From contig KN832873.1 in the NCBI GenBank assembly GCA_000827325.1, positions 1,378,245-1,442,244 on the forward strand: DNA of 64,000 nucleotides, read 5' to 3'. Made by a program: the position numbers and the translations under genes. This DNA is from Oidiodendron maius Zn. Its lineage: Eukaryota > Ascomycota > Leotiomycetes > Myxotrichaceae. Positions 10,502-19,971 of the stretch are shown here, piece after piece (position 1 is the first letter of the stretch; every line of letters begins with the position of its first letter). The notes under the pieces were generated by a model. The model worked only from the letters and a program-made list of their open reading frames with translations, did not search any database and was not told the origin of the DNA.

Positions 10502-11330
10502 ATGCGGTTCAACAAGGGCAGGGGTAAGCAAGTCCCCTGTCTGTGGTGATCGACGATTTGGCGTCTTACCAGACCTGCGGCTAACCGCGTCCAACACAGC
10601 TGTATCCGTGCCAGGCATCCTTCTTGTGCCATATGAGAGGCCACACGTGATCACATACCACGAGTGGATGAAAGATGAGGTTGGTGCGCTGGTAGTTCAT
10701 TGGAAGGATGTAGTCTGACAGTGCTTTGACCACTAGGATATTCGGATCGCCACAGCATCAGAGCCTCTCTCACTTGACGAGGAGTATGCCATGCAACAAA
10801 GCTGGAGGGCTGACCACGACAAGTTAACCTTCATTGCATGCTTGCCCCTTGATTATGCGCCTGAAGAAGTTGTGGCAGGAGCTCAAGACTCCCCCAGCAG
10901 AATGATTGGAGACGTCAATCTCTTCCTTTCGGCTGCTGACGGCCTTCCTGAGGGTTGTATTGGAGAACTCGAACTTATGATCGCGTGCTCTTCGCTGAGA
11001 AGAAGAGGGCATGGCAGGGCGGCCATATTAGCTTTCCTCCATTATATAACCACGCATCTCCAGGAGATTCTGGACGAGTATAAGAACGGCCTGCCTGCCG
11101 AAAAGATGTCCTTGGTGGAGTTGAGAGTCAAGATTGGCAGCCAAAATAAGTCGAGTATCAAACTCTTCGAGAGTATTGGATTTACCCAGACAAGGGATGG
11201 CCCGAACTACTTTGGCGAAATTGAGCTTGCTTTGGAGGGCCCCATCAGTAAGGGGAACACCGCTGGGCTGTTGCAGAAATATGGTCTTCAAGAATATCAT
11301 GAAATGCCATATATTGAGGCTCCGAGCTGA
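10502..11330 (+). CDS. NAT9-like GNAT N-acetyltransferase
   Basis: Three exons, 10502-10523, 10600-10679 and 10737-11330, 231 residues, introns of 76 and 57 nt. The spliced N-terminus MRFNKGR..VPGILLVPYERPHVITYHEW, then MKDE, then IRIATASEPLSLDEEYAMQQ matches the start of NAT9 proteins. These have a LVPY..H..RYHEWM segment followed by TASEPL(T/S)LEEEY. The GNAT core has GDVNLFL, GELELMIACSSLRRRGHGRA (the R/Q-x-x-G-x-G/A acetyl-CoA loop, R-R-R-G-H-G) and VKIGSQNKSSIKLFESIGF, the usual motif-B N-x-x-S-I-x-x-F-x-x-x-G-F. No signal peptide; cytosolic enzyme. The target in fungi is not known. The short first exon of 22 nt is typical of genes missed by automated annotation. Confidence 0.88.
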
Positions 11331-11657
11331 TATAAGCCGAGGGATGATATACTATGATGTTGATCTCCGGGCACGTCGAAACAAGCTTCTTTTACGTGCA
11401 GGAAGCTGGCTCGCAATTAATACTGCATGGGGGCGGTGCGATGCACTAATTTTGATGGTGGAATGTCGAAGGGCAGAGATATATCGCCCACCGATATTTG
11501 TTGTGTATCGGCTACGAGCCTTGCCCACTCCCTATCGGTATTCACCACCACCGCTCGCTCGTTCCATATCAAAGTCAAATTTCTTCCAGCCGAACACCGC
11601 CTCTTCATCAGTGAGCCACCTTTAAGACGACCGAACTTTCAAGTCACACAAATCAAG
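11331..11657. other. Intergenic, NAT9 to RING gene
   Basis: 327 nt. An open frame continues upstream of the ATG at 11658 back to 11427, but the ATG at 11658 lies in a better context and the upstream part has no recognisable sequence, so I treat it as leader/promoter. Confidence 0.35.
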
Positions 11658-13059
11658 ATGGCGCTGCCTCGTCGAGTCTCCGGCACTAAATTCCAGCTTC
11701 GATATGATGGTTGCGTAGAGATGCCGACATGGGCTGCTGAGCTGATGTTTATCTTCATAATCTACTCACCATACTCCTTGGTTGAGATCGTTGCCCAACT
11801 GAAGACCATTGAACAGTTCAGAGAGCATCTCGATGAATGTGGCCTCATATATTCATTTTGCATGGCACTCCACACTAAAGATCCAGTCCTATTCAACCTG
11901 GTCTCATTAGATGAAGTCAGTGGACACTATCATGTTCCTGCACATCTCCATGAGGAAGGAGTCGGAGATCAAGACGCTTTGCTCTTCTGGAACAATGCGG
12001 ATGGACTGAGCATTAGATTCACAGTCATGGCAATCATGGAATCCTTCCAATTTAGAGAACTTGAGGGTCAGCAATATTGGCAGGTTTTACGTGCGTGGGT
12101 TGATACCTATGGTCAACGGGGCCGCCGCGTACGTAACCCCAGACTCCACGAATGTACTCTAAACTCTTAACATCGCATCTAGGGATATCACTGTCATGTC
12201 GGCAATGGCTTACACGTGGTAGAAATCCTCAAACCTAGCCACTTTTTGCATGCTTACAGACGTTATAGGAGCAACTCCTTCTAGCTGCCTACAGAGAAGC
12301 ATCACCTTCGGTAGTAGGTGTCACCTTGGCCCCACAATCCTGCTCATCCAATTAACATATTTGGCAGAACCAGGAAGATGACATGCCGGGAAATCAGGGT
12401 GTAAGAATATCTACCGTGCTCACTTTCCAGGAGATTAATGATCTTTTAGGAGCAGACAATGGCGAGGGCGAGGTCGATTCTTGAGGTACGTAGTTGCTTG
12501 AAATGACCATCACAACAAATAAACTTATAAATATGACCAGACACTTCGAATTGAACCCACTCTACCTGAGGACGTAGCTAGTGGCCAGGATAACGCAGTT
12601 CCTGGACCTCGAGCGCGATTTCTGAGCCCTGATACATTTAGCAGGCTTTTTCTATTTGACATTGTGTATGATTGGAGAAGGCCACACCCGGAGGGCATGG
12701 GCGAAACTTGCTCAATCTGCCTAAATCACTGTACGTTCATCTTACCATTGCCAAGCTTATACTAATCGCCGACAGTCCCAGCACCGGGCACAGAAGAATG
12801 TGTAGCGAACACTCCTGTTTGCACTCCCTGCAACCATTACTTCGGGCTTGACTGCCTGATTGAGGTACGTATATATTGGATGCTAGAGCCAATTATCATA
12901 ACGTGGTCCTAAACAGTTTATATTGATTTACTAATTGCTGACTTTTCTATATCATAGTGGCTTCAAGATCACGATACTTGCCCACTGTGCCGAAATGTTC
13001 TGCTCGCCGAAGGACAGCGAGTAACCTTGGATAGGCTTCGTGGTGAAGTTGTCGACTAG
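11658..13059 (+). CDS. RING-finger protein, multi-exon
   Basis: Exons that I am sure of: 11658-12128 (GTACGT donor), 12541-12730, 12776-12864 and 12958-13059. One or two further exons lie between 12183 and 12480 and I could not settle them. The C-terminal three exons join in phase to give CSICLNH, EECVANTPVCTPCNHYFGLD, CLIEWLQDHDTCPLCRN and a short basic tail ending at 13059. That is a RING-type zinc finger: C-x2-C, a C-x-H pair, then a final C-x2-C. The usual fifth ligand after C-x-H is replaced by FG (HYFGLDC), a form common in lineage-expanded fungal RING proteins. A ubiquitin-ligase role is inferred only from the RING. The N-terminal 157 residues (EMPTWAAELMFIFIIYS, DQDALLFWNNADGLSIRF) match nothing I know. 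Substrate unknown. Confidence 0.65.
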
Positions 13060-13864
13060 CACAGTGAGATGCAGCAGTCAATGCAACGCTGCGTGCAGAG
13101 CTGGCTTTTGGTTCCTCTGAGGAATGGCCGACGGTATCAAGCTCTTTATTCAGCGACAGTTGTGGACGCAAGATCTCTCAAAAGTCAGCTCTTTTTCAAT
13201 TCTTCTTGCGCGTTTATCTCTCCCAGCGGCATTACAGGCGTCTACTAGTCAATTCAGTACAATTTCCAGAGCCAGCTTTCCTATCTTCTCTAGATCAGGC
13301 TTGACTAGAGAAGACTCTGCAGAATGACTTGATGATGGAGGCCTGTCAATCGTCTATTTCGCTCTTTGCGTCGTGTTTATTCATTTGTCTCCGGGACATG
13401 ACTGGTATCTACACCGCAACCAACTCTCATGGATTAATTCGGTACAACTCAGCGGCAGATTTCGGTCTCGGCGTTCGGTCTCCCGACTGACGTCCGGGTC
13501 AACCTCTTCCGGGGAAGTTCAATCGAGCTAAGTTCTCTGCATGAGTTGTGGAAGGGAGGTCTCTTTATTTCGTTCATTGATTCTATGCGCGGTTCTTTTC
13601 CATCGTGAGAGGCATTTCCGGCTTCTACATCGCAACAATTGTCTCATAAGGAGAGGTAGCTAGCTTATTTTCTGTGACCTGCGTCATACAGCGAGTAAGA
13701 ATAGGTATCTCACTGAATACAACGATTTCCATTCATTTACCCTCCTAGTCTCCTCCCCTTTCAAGCTTTTTATCCTGAGCCTAGCAGTGCTTATTATGAG
13801 TCAACACGACACTTTCCAGTGCCAATAGAAACATCTTAAGTATTATGCCACCACAGCTGATTCG
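13060..13864. other. Intergenic, nothing recognised
   Basis: Convergent 3' ends of the RING gene and the dehydratase gene. A 67-codon frame at 13124-13327 has no family motif and lies 65 nt past the RING stop. No repeats or RNA genes seen. Confidence 0.4.
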
Positions 13865-15088
13865 CTAGGCTTGTTCGACGCCAACCTTTACCTTCTTTCT
13901 CGCCTCCGCACTCTTCTTGCTCTCTTCCGCCCACATATGGGCGTGGAACTTCCGCAGGACGTCCTCGTCGGAGCCGTACTTCAGCCGATACTCCTCCAGG
14001 ATCTGCAGCGTGACTTTCGACCCGCCGCAGACCACGATCACGACGTTCAGCTTCGCGAATTCTTCCGGCGTGAGGTCCGGATATAGCGAAGCCAAGGTGC
14101 CATTGTACGCCGTCGCAATGCTCACCGCACACGCCGGCTCCACCATAATCCGCTCATCGTCCGCGAAACACACGGACGCAATCGCCGCCTCCGCATCGCT
14201 CAACACACAACTCGTCACCTCCGGCCGCTGCGCCCATTCAAACGCTCTCTGCGCGACCTGGGTCGCCCCTAGACTCGTCGCGATGCTCGAAATCGTGCCC
14301 AGCCGCGACAGCTCCTTATTTTTCAGACTGCACGCCAGTGAATCCGCGCCCAGAGTCTCCATAGCGAGGACCTTAACGGGACGATGCGCGCCGCCGCTCA
14401 GTCTCCCATGCCGCTCTAATGAACCCATTAGTCCTGCGAACAGGCCGCCGCCCCCAACGCTACACACCACGGCATCGTATCCACCGACGCCGCGCATCTG
14501 CATCTCAAGCTCCTCGACGATGGTCCCGTTGCCCTCCCAGATATCTGGGTGGTCAAAGGGCGGGACGTATACGCCGTGGTGATCATGAGCAAGCAGTTCG
14601 GTGCGCAGGAAGGCGTCGGCCTCGCTCCAGTGCTGGCCGTGCGTGCGGGTGTCGGCGCCCAGGTCGGCGAGCTTCTGGAGCATGAGCGCGGAGGTGCCGA
14701 CGGGGACGACGATGGTGGCGGGGCGATTGAGCGTGTGGGCGGCGGTGGCGCAGGCCAGGCCGGCATTGCCTCCACTGGAGCAATAGAAGTGGATGGGTTT
14801 GTTGGGCCCGTGGGCGTGGATGGCGCGGGTCAGGAGGTTGCCGATGCCACGGGACTTGAAGGAGCCCGAGGGCTGAAGAGATTCGAGTTTGAGATAGATA
14901 TTGCTGTTGGGAGGCAGGGGGAAGTTAGTCAGTTGAGGTTGTGAGGGGGGAGGGGAGAGAGGGAGAGAGGGAGAGAGGAGGGGATAGAAGAGGGGAACGA
15001 CACACCATCCAGCTTCGCGGGATAGAGGGAGTGAGCGGACGCAGGGCGTGTCGACCCAAGGCTGCGAAGGTGTCTCGTAAGAGCCCAT
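13865..15088 (-). CDS. L-serine/L-threonine dehydratase (PLP, Cha1 type)
   Basis: Two exons, 15088-15006 and 14903-13865, 373 residues. The 102-nt intron (GTGTGT..CAACAG) is itself open in frame and rich in Pro/Ser codons, so an unspliced reading gives a false 34-residue insert. Splicing produces AGCNIYLKLESLQPSGSFKS with the PLP Schiff-base lysine at Lys44. SSGGNAGLA (~70-78) binds substrate/PLP, and the glycine-rich phosphate loop SVGGGGLFAGL lies near residue 172. The enzyme deaminates serine or threonine to pyruvate or 2-oxobutyrate plus ammonia; cytosolic catabolic type without the ACT domains of biosynthetic Ilv1. The C-terminus is lysine/glutamate-rich. Yeast CHA1 is induced by serine/threonine; no such signal is assigned here. 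Confidence 0.92.
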   Translation of the reverse strand: MGSYETPSQPWVDTPCVRSLPLSREAGWCVVPLFYPLLSPSLPLSPPPSQPQLTNFPLPPNSNIYLKLESLQPSGSFKSRGIGNLLTRAIHAHGPNKPIHFYCSSGGNAGLACATAAHTLNRPATIVVPVGTSALMLQKLADLGADTRTHGQHWSEADAFLRTELLAHDHHGVYVPPFDHPDIWEGNGTIVEELEMQMRGVGGYDAVVCSVGGGGLFAGLMGSLERHGRLSGGAHRPVKVLAMETLGADSLACSLKNKELSRLGTISSIATSLGATQVAQRAFEWAQRPEVTSCVLSDAEAAIASVCFADDERIMVEPACAVSIATAYNGTLASLYPDLTPEEFAKLNVVIVVCGGSKVTLQILEEYRLKYGSDEDVLRKFHAHMWAEESKKSAEARKKVKVGVEQA

Positions 15089-16199
15089 TGCCGTAAGTAG
15101 ATTTGTATGTGTCGTATATGTCTATAAGGGGAGAGGGGGGCCTTAAAGATGTGATGTCGACGTGGTTTGGAGAGGTAATAGATAGTCGTGGGGGGAGAGA
15201 GATGCTCTCCCGATTAGCTTCGTTCCCTCAAATCTTTTTCTATATCCCTAGTGATCCAGCTTCGCCTCTGGCCGCCGAGGGGTACGCGGTGTATAAGATA
15301 TTATAAAGAAGCGGGGCCCGGCCGGTCCTCACCAAAGTAGAAGGTCTCGGGGGGGAGGGGAAGACGCGAGGAGAGGAGAATCCGGGCTAAATCAGGAAGT
15401 GCTGACCACGCTGGATCCCAAGGAGACGGTACGGTGTCTCAGCGACGAGAACGAGGGCGAGGCGCGAGTGATTCCGGCAGATGCACAGTAGATGCACAGT
15501 AGATGCCGGGACAAGTCAAAGGGGGCATATTAGAGATGGTGGGCGCTCAATTGGGGGAGAGGGAGATCGAATATTCCCCTCCGTGGCGGCCCACGCCCTT
15601 CTGGCGATTAATTTTCTGTTGGCAGCGATAAGGGGACGACGAGAGATCTCCGCGATAAGATAAGATCCTGCTGGGCGGCTGATTCAGGTGCCGAAAAGAG
15701 GCAGCCGACGCAAAGCGCACAGGGCACCGATGGCTACGAAGGAACCAACGTGACGGGATGGTATGGTGGGGAGCCGGCAGGGAGGATGATACTATAGGGT
15801 AAGAGAATATGGGAATGGGCATTGACATCAGGGGCCGCATTTCTATAGGGTAATATAGGGTAATCTATAGGGTAAGTATGGGGTAATGGCAATCGTCGTG
15901 TTTACCACGCGTGATGTCCGGGACAGGGGAAGGGGGCAGAGGCTTCAGTGGTTTGCGTTCACATCTCTCCCTTTTCCCACCTTCGAGTCAGCGACTGACA
16001 GCCGGACCGGGCAGGTCGAGATCCAACCATCATGTGACGACGAGTATCGCTGACATGAACGACCTTGTTGAGGTAGCTGATGAGAGACTGCTGCATCACC
16101 CGATTGTCATCTTCCTTCCGCCCATTTCCGGAAGTTTCCTCTTGTCTGACCACTCCTCTCTTCTCTCTCCTCTATTCTCCTCTCCTCTCCTCTCCTCTC
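15089..16199. other. Long GC/purine-rich intergenic region
   Basis: About 1.1 kb with several G-rich purine runs (gggggagaga, gaggggaag) and CT-rich runs at 16140-16200. Open frames on either strand here are low-complexity and overlap each other. Contains the TATAGGGTAA repeats listed separately and an exact direct repeat agatgcacagt at 15480 and 15491. Probably promoter sequence of the dehydratase gene plus the 3' flank of the minus-strand gene at 16200. Confidence 0.4.
15844..15886 (+). repeat. TATAGGGTAA short tandem array
   Basis: Four near-identical 10-nt units (15844-15853, 15854-15863, 15866-15875, 15877-15886, the last TATGGGGTAA), with a further copy at 15793-15802. Each contains TAGGGT, a permutation of the TTAGGG telomeric hexamer, but spacing is 10-12 nt so it is not a plain telomeric array. 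Confidence 0.75.
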
Positions 16200-16637
16200 C
16201 TACCACGCATAGGACTTCCCATGGCGATACACCTTTACTCCCCGATCCTTGGTCCTCTCTCGTCCCCCGGCGTGTCTCTGCTCTCTTCGCTCTCTTCTCT
16301 CTTCACCATCTATTCTCCTCCTCTCTCGTCCCCCTTCGCTTCTTCCTCTACTCTCCCCATCATCATCATCACCCTTCCGCCGCCCTGTTCTCTCCCGTTC
16401 CCCCTCCTCCTCCCGCCGCCGCTCATGCTTCTCCAACTCCTTCTCCCACGGGAAACACGCTACCAGTGCCAGCAGCCCTATCATCGCCGTCTTGATCCCA
16501 AAGTCCTTCATGTCGAACGCTGGCGAGTCCCGCTCCAGCTGCTTGCGCCGCGCCCGGTGCTCCGGGTGCGCCTTGGAGGGGCGCATGTCGGCGAAGGGGG
16601 GGCTGAAGACTTTCCGCTGTAGCTTGTCGAGAACCAT
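16200..16637 (-). CDS. Small membrane protein with K/E/R-rich tail
   Basis: Intronless, 145 residues. The N-terminal part MVLDKLQRKVFSPPFADMRP followed by SKAHPEHRARRKQLERDSPA and FDMKDFGIK precedes one hydrophobic segment (TAMIGLLALVACFPW, ~50-64). The rest is a very charged tail rich in Arg, Glu, Lys and Asp (EKELEKHERRREEEGERERT). The composition of the first 65 residues is non-repetitive and looks like a conserved filamentous-fungal protein. The tail coincides with a CT/GA low-complexity tract and may vary in length. No function can be given. A plus-strand frame covers the same bases but is Ser/Pro/Leu low complexity, so I prefer the minus strand. Confidence 0.6.
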   Translation of the reverse strand: MVLDKLQRKVFSPPFADMRPSKAHPEHRARRKQLERDSPAFDMKDFGIKTAMIGLLALVACFPWEKELEKHERRREEEGERERTGRRKGDDDDGESRGRSEGGRERRRIDGEERRERREQRHAGGRERTKDRGVKVYRHGKSYAW

Positions 16638-17207
16638 TGAGGAGGGTGGATTATGGTTGAGGCGATGCTTGCTCTCTTGCTTGCTTATTTGATTCCTCCC
16701 GTCAATGAAACGAGTATTTATGAGACGCTCATAATAGACGGAGAAAAGTGAGTATGGGCTAAGTATTTATTCAAGGAGGTCCGATACGCCATTGAAGTCG
16801 ATAGATATGTGGCGATATTACCCAGCGGGATATCCCCCATATAACCAGCCAAAGGTATAAGACATCTCCCAGACAGGCCATTTTGGCATGCAATTGCAGC
16901 CACATGGCTCTTTCCCCATCCCTCCCACCAGCGCATTAATGATCTGCCATGATATCATTGAGCGCATAGAATATCTAGAGCGGCCAATGACATTTATGCA
17001 CGCAAGGAATCCTGGTTGGGCAGCGTCGCAGCCAGTCGTCCACGGAGACGAGCCTCCGGACCAGGAAAATATATAATGCGCATCTCATTCATCAACCGAG
17101 TTTTATACTTCTTTTTCATCCCTATACTCATTCAGAAGTGATAATTTCGCTCTTACCTCCCTAAGGTACATAAGTGTTTCATGCCATACGACCCGAAAAA
17201 CGCTCAA
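16638..17207. other. Intergenic, nothing recognised
   Basis: Promoter side of the small membrane protein and 3' side of the prenyltransferase gene. Short frames only; no repeats or RNA genes identified. Confidence 0.4.
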
Positions 17208-18856
17208 CTAGACTTTTGCCCCCCTCAATAATCCCCTCTTCCAATCCCAATAATTTTTACGAATCCGATCATACTTTTCTCCCAACAACCTCAGCGCCAT
17301 ATCCGCCTTGTCGAGCTCCCCCTTCTCACTCCACGCATCGGCCAAGAAATCCAAGGCATGGCTGCTCCTGATATCCTCCTCCCCCCCTTCCGGAATCCTC
17401 ACAAACTCCCCCGCGAACCCTTCTAGCGTAGCTAATTCCCTCCCTCCTTTCCTCAACACGCCCCGGATATACTCCCACGCGCTTTGATTCTGCGGCGCCT
17501 CGTGCGCTGCAGCCTGCGCGAAGGCCAACTCGCGATCGATCATGGCATCCGGGATCTTGGGGTCGTGCTCTGTTGCTCTACTTCCGGCCGTCGTGTAGGC
17601 CGGATTGGAGAAGACGAGGAAGAAGCGGTGTGACCATGCAGAGTTATTACGCACGTCTTCATGCAGGAGGGCCTCGATGGATTTGAGCTCGGCGTCGGAA
17701 TCGAAGAGGTTGAATTTTCGCACGATGTACTGCCGGTGGCCCCAGACATGGTAGTTCTTGGCGTCCTCTTCGAACATCTCGGCCATGAAAGCGGATTCTG
17801 CGTCGGCGAAGGCCTGTGCGGCTGCGGGGTCGGAGGAGAGGGTCGGGAAGATGTGGTCGATGAGAGTCTGTCGGTGAGTCCAGATCTGGTAGTTCTTTTG
17901 GTTCTCGAGAGCGACTTCGTTCATCCATTCGAGCTCTTTGTCGATTGGAATGTCGAGGGCGAGTATAGTGGAGGCTCGGTAGAGCCATACTGTGTAGTGG
18001 GCTGCATTGAGGGATATGACGTGCTCTGTGAGGTCGAGGACTCGAGGGGAGTGTTCTTTAGCTGCCATCACGGCGCGAAGATATCCCATCGCTGTATAAT
18101 GATATTAGCTCCTGACCCAGTCATAGACAGCGTAGGCACGTACCTTCAACATACTCATCCGTATATGCAATCTGAGCCAATGCCCCCTCGCCCTCCTCTT
18201 GCGGGATGGGCACCACATCATCCCACACCGGGTTGCCCTCGTACCTCCCCATAACCTTCCCTCTCAAGCCCGAAATAACTTTTCGTCTATTCCCTTCCTC
18301 AATCACACCCTGGCCCTCCTCTGCACTTCCTTGCTTCCTGCTCTTACTCCTAAACCTCTCGCTCTCCTTCCTAAACCCCTTAAGCTGCTCCTCCTTCTTT
18401 CGATACGCCCTATACTCTTCCGGCGTATACGATCCGATCTCCCTGCCCCGCGTGTCCTTGCCCAGGTCCTGCGGTTTCGGTAGCGGCTGTGGGATCCGCT
18501 GGTCTAGGACCAGCCGCCAGAATTCTTTCTGCTGCAGCTCCGTGAACGTCCTCCACGCACCTGTGTCGAGAAAGCGATATGTGGCGTAGGCGGCCTTTTC
18601 ATCAGCCGTCATGCCACTCAGGCCCTTGGTGTCCTTAAGGACTTGGTATGGTCGCGAGGCCAGGTACTCGGCTTTGAGCTGGGCGGCTATGGTGGGGTCT
18701 GTTTTGGGAAAAGGTTGACGTTTAGCTGTTAGATTTGCTGAAAACAGAAAATGAAAATGAGAGCTGGGGAATATAAAGAGATAGGTGATATCTACATTCT
18801 TTAGGTGTTTCGGGGGCAGTTGACTGCGGGGTTGTGGCCTTTAGCTTGGGGGCCAT
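17208..18856 (-). CDS. RAM2: Protein prenyltransferase alpha subunit, extended
   Basis: Shared alpha subunit of CaaX farnesyltransferase and geranylgeranyltransferase I. Three exons, 18856-18796, 18737-18144 and 18091-17208, 512 residues, introns of 58 and 52 nt. Five PPTA repeats are visible with the N-x-x-W-x-x-R signature: NAAHYTVWLYR, NQKNYQIWTHR, DAKNYHVWGHR, DVRNNSAWSHR and a divergent QNQSAWEYIR. The classical start of the family would be the ATG at 18252 (MGRYEGNPVWDDVVPIPQ). Upstream of it the frame stays open for another 180 residues and is joined by a good intron to an ATG at 18856. This extension contains PFPKTDPTIAAQLKAEYL, ATYRFLDTGAWRTFTELQQK and a charged helix. It may be part of the protein or a separate upstream unit. 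Acts in the cytosol on Ras/Rho and a-factor-like substrates. Confidence 0.88.
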
Positions 18857-19971
18857 GGTTTGCGCATTGAAGGGGGTTCTGGACGAAAGGCTTCGGAGTG
18901 GGTAATGCGGAACCTCAGCCTCGCGACCTGCAAACTGCTCTGCCGGCAACTCACCCCGCGGCCGCCGCTTTTACGAGATTTCGCGTGAAGTTCACGTGAT
19001 CCTTAACCACACGAGTTTCACGGTCTTTTTTAGTGCCCAGATGTACTGCTAATTAAGGGAGTGATTTAAGGGAGGAGTGATTTAGCTATTTAGACTTGAA
19101 TGCTCGAATATATATACTTGAATACTTAAACACATATACTCTAATACTTGAACACACACGCTCGAATATTCAAACACTTGAATATATAAACAAATATACT
19201 ATGCTAATGTATCCCAAGTCGATACCGAGTGGCTAAGATGGTATGGTATTGATAGTGATGTTAACCTGCATAAAGATAGCGCTGCTGAATGCATTGGATT
19301 TCCTCTGAATAGTGAAGCGTAAGACATCAAGTAATATCGCCAACAATATAACTAGACTGGAAGCTAACTAGGAACTCGAATTATTATTTGATCAGGTAAG
19401 CTGTATAGGATCGCAATTCTGCGGCATTATGACCTACTAACAGTCTATAGGAGCATAGTGGATTTCGGAGCTAACATACAACTCCATCAACCTGTTAACA
19501 CTCTATGACGGGCTGCGCGAAGCTATCTACCTCTTTTGAAGCCTGTATGGCGACAAATGACTGTCACAGTAGAGAAAACAGGCTGTGATGAACCTCGTCA
19601 GCGCTACATCAGGGCAGTACAATCATGCACTTAGAGCGGCGCCGCCTGTGCTGCTCACCAGGCTCAGGTGAGGGCGGTGATTGGGTGAGGCGGGTGAGGC
19701 GGGTGGGGGCTCCGCACATTTCACTAGCCTCGCGTGGTCATGGCGTGGAAGAGAACAATATCAAGTAGCGAACAATATTAAGGTGGTTCCAATTGTATTG
19801 TGCTACCATCTCCTGCAAGGGCAAAATGGCTAATTAATTAATTCTGTAGCCAGATATATATATTGGACCGCATGATTACGTGGATGTTTGTCCTCCCTTC
19901 GTACAATGTGCGAATAACGAACGTCCGTTACCACGGTTCACACGCCCGGTACAATATGCCGTTGCCAGCGA
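18857..19971. other. Intergenic with decayed sequence
   Basis: 1.1 kb without a convincing gene. 19090-19205 is an AT-rich degenerate repeat listed separately. 19640-19715 has repeated ggtgaggcgg words. Between 19210 and 19640 every frame has stops. A relic of a transposon or gene is possible but not demonstrable. Confidence 0.4.
19090..19205 (+). repeat. Degenerate (A)CTTGAATA-type tandem repeat
   Basis: The words acttgaat, actcgaat, acttaaac and acacac recur about every 10-20 nt across roughly 115 nt (for example 19093, 19123, 19153, 19187). Unit boundaries are blurred, so this is a diverged microsatellite-like AT tract and not a precise array. Confidence 0.6.

Noticed and set aside
13917-14944. 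Plus-strand frames opposite the serine dehydratase (up to 221 codons)
   Set aside because: Shadow of a GC-rich coding strand; the minus strand has an intact PLP-enzyme with all motifs.
15844-15864. Resemblance of the TATAGGGTAA repeat to a homing-endonuclease (I-SceI) site
   Set aside because: Only the half TAGGGTAAT matches; the 18-bp site is not present, and no intein or homing-endonuclease gene is nearby.
15911-16622. Overlapping plus-strand open frames of 180-194 codons
   Set aside because: Ser/Pro/Leu low complexity from CT-rich sequence, opposite the better-supported minus-strand gene at 16200-16637.
19210-19640. Degenerate gene or retrotransposon between the prenyltransferase and ERG12
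   Set aside because: All frames contain frequent stops and no family motif is recognisable.
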